A stretch of 64,000 bases of DNA, from the NCBI GenBank assembly GCA_020853635.1, contig JADYYN010000194.1, forward strand, positions 1-64,000, in the 5' to 3' direction. Shown here one piece after another: positions 26,474-33,469 of the stretch; within the stretch, counting starts at the first letter, position 1; the number at the start of each line of letters is the position of its first letter. The notes under the pieces were generated by a model that saw only the letters and a list, made by a program, of their open reading frames with translations, was not told where the DNA came from and made no database searches. Source of the stretch: Gemmatimonadaceae bacterium. Lineage in GTDB: Bacteria > Gemmatimonadota > Gemmatimonadetes > Gemmatimonadales > Gemmatimonadaceae. The translations under genes were made by a program, and so were the position numbers.

Positions 26474-27511
26474 CTACGGACTCACATCGACGGCGAGGAT
26501 GGTTAGAGGCGTCTGTACCCGGATATCGCCTCGGTTCCGTACGTGGAGTACGGTTCCGCCGGATGGGGCGTTCACTGCGCGACGTACCCCAGAAGAACCG
26601 ACGAGGTGGCCGAGAAGTTCATTCGCGCTGACATGTTGCCCTGGGCGCACGGCGGGGGACCACGTGCTGACACTGTCGGCGAGCACGACCGCACGTCGAT
26701 CATGTCGCGCCGGCTCGCGCGGTGCGAGTCGCGCTGCGAGTCGCGGTGCGTCGAGCACGCCGAGCCCGACGAGGACATTGCGTGCGCCGCGCTCGAACGC
26801 CGCGATGGCGGCGGAATCCTCGCGGACGGCACTGGCCTCGAACACTGTGATGGACGGCACGCCCGAGAGATGCGCGGCGGTCTGCAGGAACCGCGACTCG
26901 GCGAGGGTGCGCGGGCCGTCGGCATCCCAGACGACGCGAGGCGTGCCCCAAAGTGTGGCGAGGTGGAGCGCCGCCGAGTCGATGCGCGGATCGAGCCCAG
27001 GCCGCGCGGCGTAGGCGAACGCGCCTACGGCCTCCTCGCCGTCGGCGCCGTGCAGGTCCACGAGATAGTCGCTCTGCGATACTAAATCGCGCATCATCCG
27101 CGCGGCCAGACGCTCGGTCGGGCGACCGTCCGCGCGTCCGGGGAACACGCGATTGAGATTCAGGCTGTCGAGCGGACTGAGCTGGGCGAGCCCGCTCGCG
27201 TACCCGGCTTGATTGGCCGTCACCACGATCCGCACGATGCCGTGCAGTTCGGTCGCGGCCAGCGAGTCGGCCAACCGGTCGAGTGCACGCATCGCCGAGA
27301 CCTTGCCGCCGTGAACCCCGGCCACGAGGGTGACCCGTGGCCCCGGCCGCTCCCCACCCAGCGTGCGCACGCGGAGTGGAGGGGATCCCTGATCCGAAAC
27401 AGGCGAAGCAGACGGCTGGTCGCTCTTGCTGCCGATACTGCCGGAGGTGTCCGACGGACAGCCGAGCGACGTCAGGGCGAGCCCGAGGAGGGCCGCCACC
27501 CGTCCGACCAC
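26474..27511 (-). CDS. AstE/AspA-like (succinylglutamate desuccinylase) lipoprotein with altered zinc site
   Basis: 345 residues from the GTG at 27511, chosen because it places a lipoprotein Cys (TSLGC) 18 residues from the start; an ATG at 27595 would add 28 poorly structured residues. The zinc-carboxypeptidase-like fold is shown by GVHGG, NLNRVFPGR, DLHGAD (second zinc His) and TVFEAS (general base Glu). The usual zinc ligand Glu in HGxE is Lys here (HGGK), so normal catalysis is doubtful. A C-terminal beta segment (PSGGTVLHVRNRGD) follows as in this family. Relatives deacylate N-acyl amino acids. Confidence 0.78.
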   Translation of the reverse strand: MVGRVAALLGLALTSLGCPSDTSGSIGSKSDQPSASPVSDQGSPPLRVRTLGGERPGPRVTLVAGVHGGKVSAMRALDRLADSLAATELHGIVRIVVTANQAGYASGLAQLSPLDSLNLNRVFPGRADGRPTERLAARMMRDLVSQSDYLVDLHGADGEEAVGAFAYAARPGLDPRIDSAALHLATLWGTPRVVWDADGPRTLAESRFLQTAAHLSGVPSITVFEASAVREDSAAIAAFERGARNVLVGLGVLDAPRLAARLAPREPARHDRRAVVLADSVSTWSPAVRPGQHVSANELLGHLVGSSGVRRAVNAPSGGTVLHVRNRGDIRVQTPLTILAVDVSP

Positions 27512-27581
27512 TGTCCGCCAGCGGCGAAACAGAAGTCCGTAGCCGTTCGTCCTGCCAACATACCCGATCCGGAGCCGTCCC

Positions 27582-27686
27582 GTGCATACACCCATTCGTA
27601 AAATCTATCCGGCGCTCGCCAGCGCAGTCGCCCACGCCTGGCAGCCGCTCGCCGTGGCACTCATCGGGATCGCGATCCTGAAGTAG
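27582..27686 (+). CDS. Possible 34-residue small membrane protein
   Basis: A GTG-started frame of 34 codons with GGAG at 27571-27574, seven bases upstream. The product has a basic N-terminus (HTPIRKIYP) and a hydrophobic C-terminus (LAVALIGIAILK), so it could be a single-pass membrane peptide. It overlaps only the optional extended N-terminus of the divergent AstE-like gene. No homologue is known to me, and a chance frame is quite possible. Confidence 0.35.
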   Translation: MHTPIRKIYPALASAVAHAWQPLAVALIGIAILK

Positions 27687-27740
27687 GACCGCAGCAGCCC
27701 GGCGACGCTCCAAGTCGCCGCGCGGGGCGCTAAGTTTGGG

Positions 27741-27795
27741 GGATGTGAGAGGTGGCGATCCGTCGTGCCTCTCACTTCTCACATCTCCCATCTCC
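27741..27795. repeat. Inverted purine/pyrimidine repeat in the ettA leader
   Basis: GGATGTGAGAGG at 27741-27752 faces CCTCTCAC and CTCACATC on the same strand at 27768-27785, so the leader RNA could fold. The minus strand at 27795-27768 reads GGAGATGGGAGATGTGAGAA and continues GTGAGAGG, a full copy of the repeat family. The pyrimidine-rich side ends 12 bases before the GTG of ettA. Confidence 0.75.
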
Positions 27796-27806
27796 GATCT
27801 CGATCC

Positions 27807-29480
27807 GTGGCCCCACAGTTCATCTATGTGATGAAGGCGCTCAAGAAGGTGATCCCACCTTCGCGCATCATCCTCGACGATATCTGGCTGTCGTTCTACC
27901 CCGGCGCCAAGATCGGCGTCCTCGGCCCCAACGGCGCCGGCAAGTCGTCGCTGCTGAAGATCATGGCCGGCGTCGACACCGATTTCCAAGGCGAAGCCTG
28001 GGCCCACAAAGGCACCCGCGTCGGCTATCTGCCGCAGGAGCCGCAGCTCGACGAGTCGCTCGATGTGCGCGGCAATGTCGAACTCGCCGTGAAGGCGCAG
28101 CGCGACCTGCTCAAGCGCTTCGAAGCCATCTCGGCCAAGTTCGCCGAGCCGATGAGCGATGACGAGATGAACGCGCTCATCGAGGAGCAGGGCAAGGTGC
28201 AGGAGCGCATCGACGCCCAGGACCTCTGGAACCTCGACAACAAGATCGAGGTGGCCATGGACGCGCTGCGCCTGCCGCCCGGCGACGCCGGCGTGAAGAA
28301 CCTCTCCGGTGGCGAGAAGCGTCGCGTGGCACTGTGCCGCGTGTTGCTCGAAGAGCCGGACATGCTGCTGCTCGACGAACCCACCAACCACCTCGACGCC
28401 GAGTCGGTAGCATGGTTGGAGCACTATCTCGAGAGCTTCCCCGGCACCGTGGTCGCGATCACGCACGATCGCTACTTCCTCGACAACGTCGCTAAGTGGA
28501 TCCTCGAGCTCGACCGCGGGCGCGGCGTGCCGTACGAGGGCAACTACTCCGGCTGGCTCGACCAGAAGCGCACGCGTCTCGCGCAGGAAGAGAAGATCGC
28601 GTCGGCCCGACAGCGGTCACTCGAGCGCGAGTTGGAGTGGGTGCGCATGGCGCCGCGCGCACGGCAGGCCAAGAGCAAGGCACGACTGCAGAAGTACGAG
28701 GAGCTGGCAAGCGAGGCGCAGCAGGAGAAGATCGCCGCGAACGAGATCATCATCCCGCCGGCGCCGCGTCTGGGCAACGACGTGGTGATCGCGAAGGGGC
28801 TCACCAAGGGCTTCGGTGACCGCCTGTTGATCGACAAGCTCGACTTCTCGCTGCCGCGCGGTGGCATCGTGGGCGTGATTGGTCCCAACGGCGCGGGCAA
28901 GACGACGCTGTTCCGCATGATCACCGGCCATGAGCAGCCCGATGGCGGCAAGCTCACGGTGGGTGAGACGGTGAAGCTCGCGTATGTGGATCAGTCGCGC
29001 ACGCTCGACCCGAACAAGACCGCGTGGGAGGAGATCTCGGGTGGTAACGAGTCTATCCTCGTGGGCAAGAAGGAGATGAACACGCGCGCGTACCTCTCGA
29101 GCTTCAACTTCAAGGGCACCGACCAGCAGAAGAAGGTCGGTATCCTCTCGGGCGGTGAGCGCAACCGCCTGCATCTGGCGAAGACCGTCATGAGCGGCGG
29201 CAACCTGCTGCTGCTCGACGAACCGACGAACGACCTCGACGTCGACACGCTGCGCGCGCTCGAAGAAGCGTTGGTGGACTACTCCGGCTGCGCCGTTGTG
29301 ATCTCACACGATCGTTGGTTCCTCGATCGTCTGGCCACGCACATCCTCGCGTTCGAGGGTGACTCCGAGGTCGTGTGGTTCGAGGGCAACTATCAGGCGT
29401 ACATCGAGGATCTGCGCCGACGGAAGGGCGCGGACGCGGATCAGCCGCATCGGATCAAGTTCAAGCCGTTGGTGCGGTAA
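27807..29480 (+). CDS. ettA: ABC-F translation factor EttA (energy-dependent translational throttle)
   Basis: 557 residues, close to the 555 of Escherichia coli EttA. Two ABC ATPase domains are present. The first has [17 protein letters not shown] and [10 protein letters not shown]; the second has [17 protein letters not shown] and [10 protein letters not shown]. The first domain carries the arm insertion (about 95-140), and the linker is the basic, helical P-site tRNA-interacting motif (about 250-320). No membrane domain exists, so it is a cytosolic factor that binds the ribosomal E site and couples translation to the ATP/ADP ratio. The GTG at 27807 aligns with the family's N-terminus ([12 protein letters not shown]). 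Confidence 0.95.
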   Translation: MAPQFIYVMKALKKVIPPSRIILDDIWLSFYPGAKIGVLGPNGAGKSSLLKIMAGVDTDFQGEAWAHKGTRVGYLPQEPQLDESLDVRGNVELAVKAQRDLLKRFEAISAKFAEPMSDDEMNALIEEQGKVQERIDAQDLWNLDNKIEVAMDALRLPPGDAGVKNLSGGEKRRVALCRVLLEEPDMLLLDEPTNHLDAESVAWLEHYLESFPGTVVAITHDRYFLDNVAKWILELDRGRGVPYEGNYSGWLDQKRTRLAQEEKIASARQRSLERELEWVRMAPRARQAKSKARLQKYEELASEAQQEKIAANEIIIPPAPRLGNDVVIAKGLTKGFGDRLLIDKLDFSLPRGGIVGVIGPNGAGKTTLFRMITGHEQPDGGKLTVGETVKLAYVDQSRTLDPNKTAWEEISGGNESILVGKKEMNTRAYLSSFNFKGTDQQKKVGILSGGERNRLHLAKTVMSGGNLLLLDEPTNDLDVDTLRALEEALVDYSGCAVVISHDRWFLDRLATHILAFEGDSEVVWFEGNYQAYIEDLRRRKGADADQPHRIKFKPLVR

Positions 29481-29530
29481 GGGCAGGTGGGAGGTGTGAG
29501 GTGTGAGGGGGGCGCCCGTGCGGGCGCCCC
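29481..29530 (+). repeat. 50-bp direct repeat, copy 1 (starts right after the ettA stop)
   Basis: Begins at the base after TAA with GGGCAGGTGGGAGGTGTGAG and ends in the GC hairpin. It is identical over 50 bases to 31039-31088. The first part, GGGAGGTGTGAGG, is a variant of the purine-rich repeat core. Confidence 0.9.
29509..29530 (+). terminator. Rho-independent-like terminator after ettA
   Basis: 10-bp perfect arms GGGGCGCCCG and CGGGCGCCCC around TG, followed by TCTT. It is part of the 50-bp repeat. Confidence 0.7.
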
Positions 29531-29601
29531 TCTTGCGTGAGGAACTGATTCCGCGGCAGGCTGGTAGCATCAGATGCGGTCCGCTTTCATCGCGAGGTGG
29601 T

Positions 29602-31038
29602 ATGCAGCGAGATGTGCAGGCCGATGATCGGCGATGGGGGCGAGTGCGCCGTGCGATGATCGCGCGGCTTCTCGTGGTGATCCTGGCTTTGCTGCTAGTC
29701 GTGACCTCCTCGGGATCGCTCCGCGCGCAGGGCACGATCCGCGGCGTCGTGCTCGACTCGCTCTTCGCGCGTGGGCCGCTCGCGGGCGCGACGGTGATGC
29801 TGCAGGGCGCTCCGCAGACCGCGGTGAGCGACAAGTTCGGGCGCTTCGTGCTGCGTGATGTCCCCGCCGGCCGCTATCAAGTCGCCTTTTTCCATCCGAT
29901 CCTTGATTCGCTCGAAATCTCCGCAGCGCCCATCGCCGTCGACGTGCGCGATGGCGCAGCGGTGCCCGTGACGCTCGGCATGCCATCGGTCGCACGAGTG
30001 GCCGCGGCGCTCTGCGGTACCGGGCTCGAGACGTCGACCGGTGTGGTGTTCGGAGTGGTGCGCGACGCCGAACGTGCGATGCCGCTCGACAGCGTGGAGA
30101 TCGGCGTGCACTGGTATGTCGCGACGTTCGAGCAAGGCGCACTGCGCGAGTCGCGTGCCGCGGTACGGACGCGCTCAGCCAGTGACGGACGTTATGTGCT
30201 CTGCGGAGTCCCCAACGATGTGGCGACCACCCTCGTCGCAGAGCGCGGTGCGCAGCGGACCGGTGACCTCCAGATCTCGCTCGCGGATGGTGACCTGGCA
30301 CGTCGCGACCTGTTGGTCAGCCTCAGCGACACCGCTGCGCGTCGCACACCGCTGATCATCGTCGACACACTCGCGCCCACCGCACCACCCGGCAGCGCGC
30401 GTTTGCGTGTGCGGGTGGTCGACGCGCGTGGGCGCGTCGTGAGCGGTGCGCTCGTCGGCGTCCGTGGGTCCCGTGCGAGCGCCACGACCGACGCGGACGG
30501 TCGCGTGTTCCTCACGCGGTTGCCTAGCGGATCGCAGTCGTTGCTGGTGCGGAAGGTCGGTCAAGAGCCGGTCCAGCAGGTGGTCGGTCTGCGTCCGGGC
30601 ACGGACGTGGAGGCGACGGTGCTCCTCGACCGTCGCATCTCGGTACTTCCGACCGTTGCGGTGACCGGACGCGCCGTCAACAAGACCCGACTCGATCAGG
30701 ACATCGATCGTCGCGTGAAGGCCGGCTTCGGCTACCTGTACGACGAGAAGGCGGTGCGGCGCGCGACAAGCTCACTCTCCTTCTGGGCGACGGTACCCGG
30801 TGTGCGCGTCGTCAACGACGGCTTCGATGCGCTGCCGATCATGCGCGACGGACGTGGGGACATGTGCGTGCCCAACATCCTGTTCGACGGCACGTTGATC
30901 TCCAACATCGGTGCGTGGGAGCTTCGGACGTATCTGGTCGGGAGCAGACGGATGGAGGTGTATCCGTACGCAGGCACCCGACCGGCGGAGTTCCCGCAGG
31001 GGATCGACTGTGGGGTGATCGCGATCTGGTCGCGGTAG
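29602..31038 (+). CDS. Exported protein with carboxypeptidase-regulatory-like domains and a TonB-plug-like end, no barrel
   Basis: 478 residues from the ATG at 29602; an ATG at 29656, directly before the signal peptide, is an alternative. After the signal (ending SLRAQ) come beta-sandwich domains of the CarboxypepD_reg type (GTIRGVVLDS, FGRFVLRDVPAGRYQV; STGVVFGVVRDAER; RLRVRVVDARGRVVSGALVGV with TDADGRVFLTRLPSG). The last 130 residues resemble a TonB-receptor plug: an LFDGTLI segment, then RRMEVYPYAGTRPAEF and a CGVIAIWSR end. A normal receptor would continue into a 500-residue barrel, which is missing. The gene is flanked by perfect 50-bp repeats. It may be a periplasmic or surface protein that uses the plug as a binding module. 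Confidence 0.8.
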   Translation: MQRDVQADDRRWGRVRRAMIARLLVVILALLLVVTSSGSLRAQGTIRGVVLDSLFARGPLAGATVMLQGAPQTAVSDKFGRFVLRDVPAGRYQVAFFHPILDSLEISAAPIAVDVRDGAAVPVTLGMPSVARVAAALCGTGLETSTGVVFGVVRDAERAMPLDSVEIGVHWYVATFEQGALRESRAAVRTRSASDGRYVLCGVPNDVATTLVAERGAQRTGDLQISLADGDLARRDLLVSLSDTAARRTPLIIVDTLAPTAPPGSARLRVRVVDARGRVVSGALVGVRGSRASATTDADGRVFLTRLPSGSQSLLVRKVGQEPVQQVVGLRPGTDVEATVLLDRRISVLPTVAVTGRAVNKTRLDQDIDRRVKAGFGYLYDEKAVRRATSSLSFWATVPGVRVVNDGFDALPIMRDGRGDMCVPNILFDGTLISNIGAWELRTYLVGSRRMEVYPYAGTRPAEFPQGIDCGVIAIWSR

Positions 31039-31088
31039 GGGCAGGTGGGAGGTGTGAGGTGTGAGGGGGGCGCCCGTGCGGGCGCCCC
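31039..31088 (+). repeat. 50-bp direct repeat, copy 2 (starts right after the plug-protein stop)
   Basis: Identical to 29481-29530 and again starting at the first base after a stop codon (TAG at 31036-31038). Both copies end in the same terminator-like hairpin. Confidence 0.9.
31067..31088 (+). terminator. Rho-independent-like terminator after the plug-protein gene
   Basis: Same 10-bp stem as at 29509-29530, followed by CTTCT. Confidence 0.7.
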
Positions 31089-31170
31089 CTTCTGCGTTCC
31101 GGTGCCTGCGGAGTTCGCCTAGGGGTTCAGCGTAGTCGCAACCTGCGCGCGAGTCACGGAGGAACCCCTA

Positions 31171-31223
31171 TGGCGTAACACTCTACCAAATGCACATATA
31201 GTAATACCACAATGATCAGGAGG
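31171..31223 (+). promoter_or_regulatory. AT-rich leader with -10-like TATAGT and strong ribosome-binding site
   Basis: TATAGT at 31197-31202 lies in an AT-rich island unlike the surrounding DNA. AGGAGG at 31218-31223 is five bases before the ATG at 31229, one of the best Shine-Dalgarno sequences in the window. No clear -35 box is seen. If used, the leader is short, about 20 bases. Confidence 0.4.
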
Positions 31224-31228
31224 ATCGC

Positions 31229-31744
31229 ATGCGCACCACTCGGTTCACTCGCAGCGTGCTGGCTGCCGTCACACTCTCGTTCGTCGCCGTTCCCCTCATC
31301 GCGCAGGGCGGGCGGGCATCGCCCCCGCGCACCGGGGCTCCGCAGAACCCGCAGGCAGGTCAGGCGCAGACGGCGGCGCAGCAGCAAGCGCATCAGCAGA
31401 TGATGACGCAGATGCAGAACACGGTACAGCGGGCCCAGCAGATCCAACAGCGAGCGCAGACGCTCGCGCAGCAACTCCAGCAGCGCACCCAGGACCGCAC
31501 GCAGCTCACCGAACGGGACCGCCTGATGCTCGGGACCTGCGAAGCGCTGGAACAGCAGGCGCGTCAGATGCATCAGTTCGCCCAGCGCGCGGAGGAGATG
31601 ATCCGCAGTCGGGAGTTCCAGCGCGACCGAGACATGCAGCAGGACATGGATCGGTTGCGTCTGCGGCTCGAAGCGATGACGAAGGAAATGGATGAAAGCC
31701 TGAAGCTCATGGAGCGCGTACGCGATCGTACGCGGACACCGTGA
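31229..31744 (+). CDS. Secreted Gln-rich coiled-coil protein
   Basis: 171 residues with a signal peptide (ending LIAQ). The mature protein is almost wholly helical: a Gln/Ala-rich stretch (about 45-90) followed by heptad-like charged helices (about 90-165), with a single Cys. No catalytic motif is seen. The stop overlaps the GTG of the following barrel-like gene by 4 bp, so the two are probably made together; a periplasmic chaperone or adaptor role for its partner is a guess. The family is not recognised. Confidence 0.72.
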   Translation: MRTTRFTRSVLAAVTLSFVAVPLIAQGGRASPPRTGAPQNPQAGQAQTAAQQQAHQQMMTQMQNTVQRAQQIQQRAQTLAQQLQQRTQDRTQLTERDRLMLGTCEALEQQARQMHQFAQRAEEMIRSREFQRDRDMQQDMDRLRLRLEAMTKEMDESLKLMERVRDRTRTP

Positions 31745-32661
31745 ACGGCAGTACATCGGGCACACGGGTCGGCCGCCGCACGTGGCGGTCGGCCCGTGTC
31801 ATCGGCGCTATCGTAGCGATCGCGGTGGTGCCGGCAACTTCCGATGCGCAACAGATCGACTACAACTCCTCCGTGACGGCATCGCGAGGGACGTTCGTGT
31901 TCAGCGAGGCCACCACGAGCTGGGCGTTCGATCAGGGTCTGACGGTTCACGCCTCGCGCTGGCGATTCGGAGCGAGTGTTCCGCTCATCTTCCAGAACAG
32001 CAGCGCACTCACGTACATCGGCGGCATCCCGCTGCCGACCGGTGGCCCGGGGGCTGCGGCGGTACGCGGACGCACCACCGGCACCACGGTCCCGATGCGT
32101 GGACGGCGTGACACGCTGGCGGCCCCAGGCAGCGCGCTGGTCGAATCGCCGGGTGCGATGTCGCTGGAGGTGGGAGACCCCGTCGTGCACGCGGCATGGA
32201 ACGTCGCGCTCGCCGATCGATCGAGAGTCCGCATGGGCGTCAAGGCGCTGGCCAAGATCCCTGTCGCGGATCCATCGAGCGGCGTCGGCACGGGCGAGTT
32301 CGACAGCGGCGTCGGTGTCGACGTCTCGGTGATCACGGCACGCGCATTCTTCTATGCCGATGCGACCCATTGGTGGCTGGGTGACATGCCGGATCTCCCA
32401 CTCGGCGATCTGACCACCGTAGCCATGGGTCTCGGGCGGTCGCTCGATGGGCGAGGGAGGGTCTCAGCCTTGGCCACGATCACGGCAGCGACTGCACTTG
32501 TCGACAACCTCGATCCGCCGGTCGCGCTCGGACTGAGCCTGGGCATCGCTGTCGCGGAGCGCCGGTACGTGACGTTGAGTGGCGCGGCGGGACTGACCGA
32601 GAGCGCACCGGATTGGGCGGTCAGTGTCGGCTGGAGGGTGTCATTGACGCGGTCGCCGTAG
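31741..32661 (+). CDS. Putative outer-membrane beta-barrel protein
   Basis: 306 residues with an N-terminal signal-like segment (about 18-36, ending SDAQ). The remainder alternates short amphipathic strands and loops: SSVTASRGTFVFSEATTSW, WRFGASVPLIFQNSSALTYIGG, RVRMGVKALAKIPVA, and a final aromatic strand WAVSVGWRVSLTRSP. This resembles transporter-type or phenol-meta-pathway outer-membrane proteins, but the family is not certain. It is coupled to the coiled-coil gene upstream. Confidence 0.68.
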   Translation: MNGSTSGTRVGRRTWRSARVIGAIVAIAVVPATSDAQQIDYNSSVTASRGTFVFSEATTSWAFDQGLTVHASRWRFGASVPLIFQNSSALTYIGGIPLPTGGPGAAAVRGRTTGTTVPMRGRRDTLAAPGSALVESPGAMSLEVGDPVVHAAWNVALADRSRVRMGVKALAKIPVADPSSGVGTGEFDSGVGVDVSVITARAFFYADATHWWLGDMPDLPLGDLTTVAMGLGRSLDGRGRVSALATITAATALVDNLDPPVALGLSLGIAVAERRYVTLSGAAGLTESAPDWAVSVGWRVSLTRSP

Positions 32662-32678
32662 CCGCGACCTCCGATCCA

Positions 32679-33302
32679 CTACTCGTGCTTCATCGTACCT
32701 TCGGCCAGACCGATGTGATGCTGCACGTGATGGTCGCCGAGCGTGAGCAGGCCGTGGAAGCCCAGCGCGCGGAGCCGGGCAAGCGCGCGCGCGTCGGCTT
32801 GCGCGCTTCCGCTCGCGCGCACCCGCACCGTCACCTCGGCGCCGTCGGGGATCTCTCGGGCGCTCCAAGTGAAGCCATCCGGCGCCGAGACGGTCATGCC
32901 GTGCGCCATCGCCATGCGACGGATCGCGTCGCGCGTGCGCCCCGTGCCGGTCACGGCGAACACCACGCCGCCATCGATCGTCTGCGGTGTCACCGCGGCG
33001 CGCATGGTGACGTCGTCCATATCGATGAGATGTTGCCGAAGCACTTCGAGGTTCACCCGCGCCCAGTCGGTCTTGGGGTCAGCGCTCAAGATCCGCACCA
33101 CCTCGGCGAGGGTGGCGAATGCCTCCTGGCCGGCGCGTGTCGGTGTGGGTCGCGTGGCCGCCTGCGCTGAATCGTGCGACATCCCTGGCGTGTGGACGTG
33201 TGCCGGCGCGGACTGTCCAGTGGTTTGTGCCTGCGCCACGAAGGGCGCGAGCAGCGTGACCAAGGCGAGTGACGCGGCGGCAGCGAACGGGCGGAGGATC
33301 AC
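32679..33302 (-). CDS. Exported protein of unknown function
   Basis: 207 residues from a GTG at 33302, chosen for the GGAG six bases upstream and because it starts a signal peptide (ending VAQAQ). The mature part has a His/Ala/Thr linker and then a compact alpha/beta domain (about 55-205) with LAEVVRILSADPKTDWARVN, LRQHLIDMDDVT and a repeated sheet (VVFAVTGTGRTRDAIRRM; LGFHGLLTLGDHHVQHH). The His-rich end could bind metal. I do not recognise the family. It is convergent with the barrel-like gene, 17 bp apart. Confidence 0.7.
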   Translation of the reverse strand: MILRPFAAAASLALVTLLAPFVAQAQTTGQSAPAHVHTPGMSHDSAQAATRPTPTRAGQEAFATLAEVVRILSADPKTDWARVNLEVLRQHLIDMDDVTMRAAVTPQTIDGGVVFAVTGTGRTRDAIRRMAMAHGMTVSAPDGFTWSAREIPDGAEVTVRVRASGSAQADARALARLRALGFHGLLTLGDHHVQHHIGLAEGTMKHE

Positions 33303-33469
33303 AGGCGACTCCAGCAAGGGACGTGTGGTCGCGGTGAGAGCGGGCGACCACTGCCTGCACGTTAGCACCGCCGACACTCGTCTGGCAGCAGGGGGCGGCC
33401 GGCGCTAACGTTGCGCAGCGCCGCCCACTCGAAGACCGCGTGCGGCGCCCCCACCGGGAAGAGGTCCCC

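Noticed and set aside
27741-27795. CRISPR-like array
   Set aside because: Only inverted, non-identical short copies without regular spacers; no cas genes are present.
29481-31088. Composite transposon or insertion sequence flanked by direct repeats
   Set aside because: No transposase is encoded between the 50-bp repeats, and the repeats are terminator modules that start at stop codons rather than target-site duplications.
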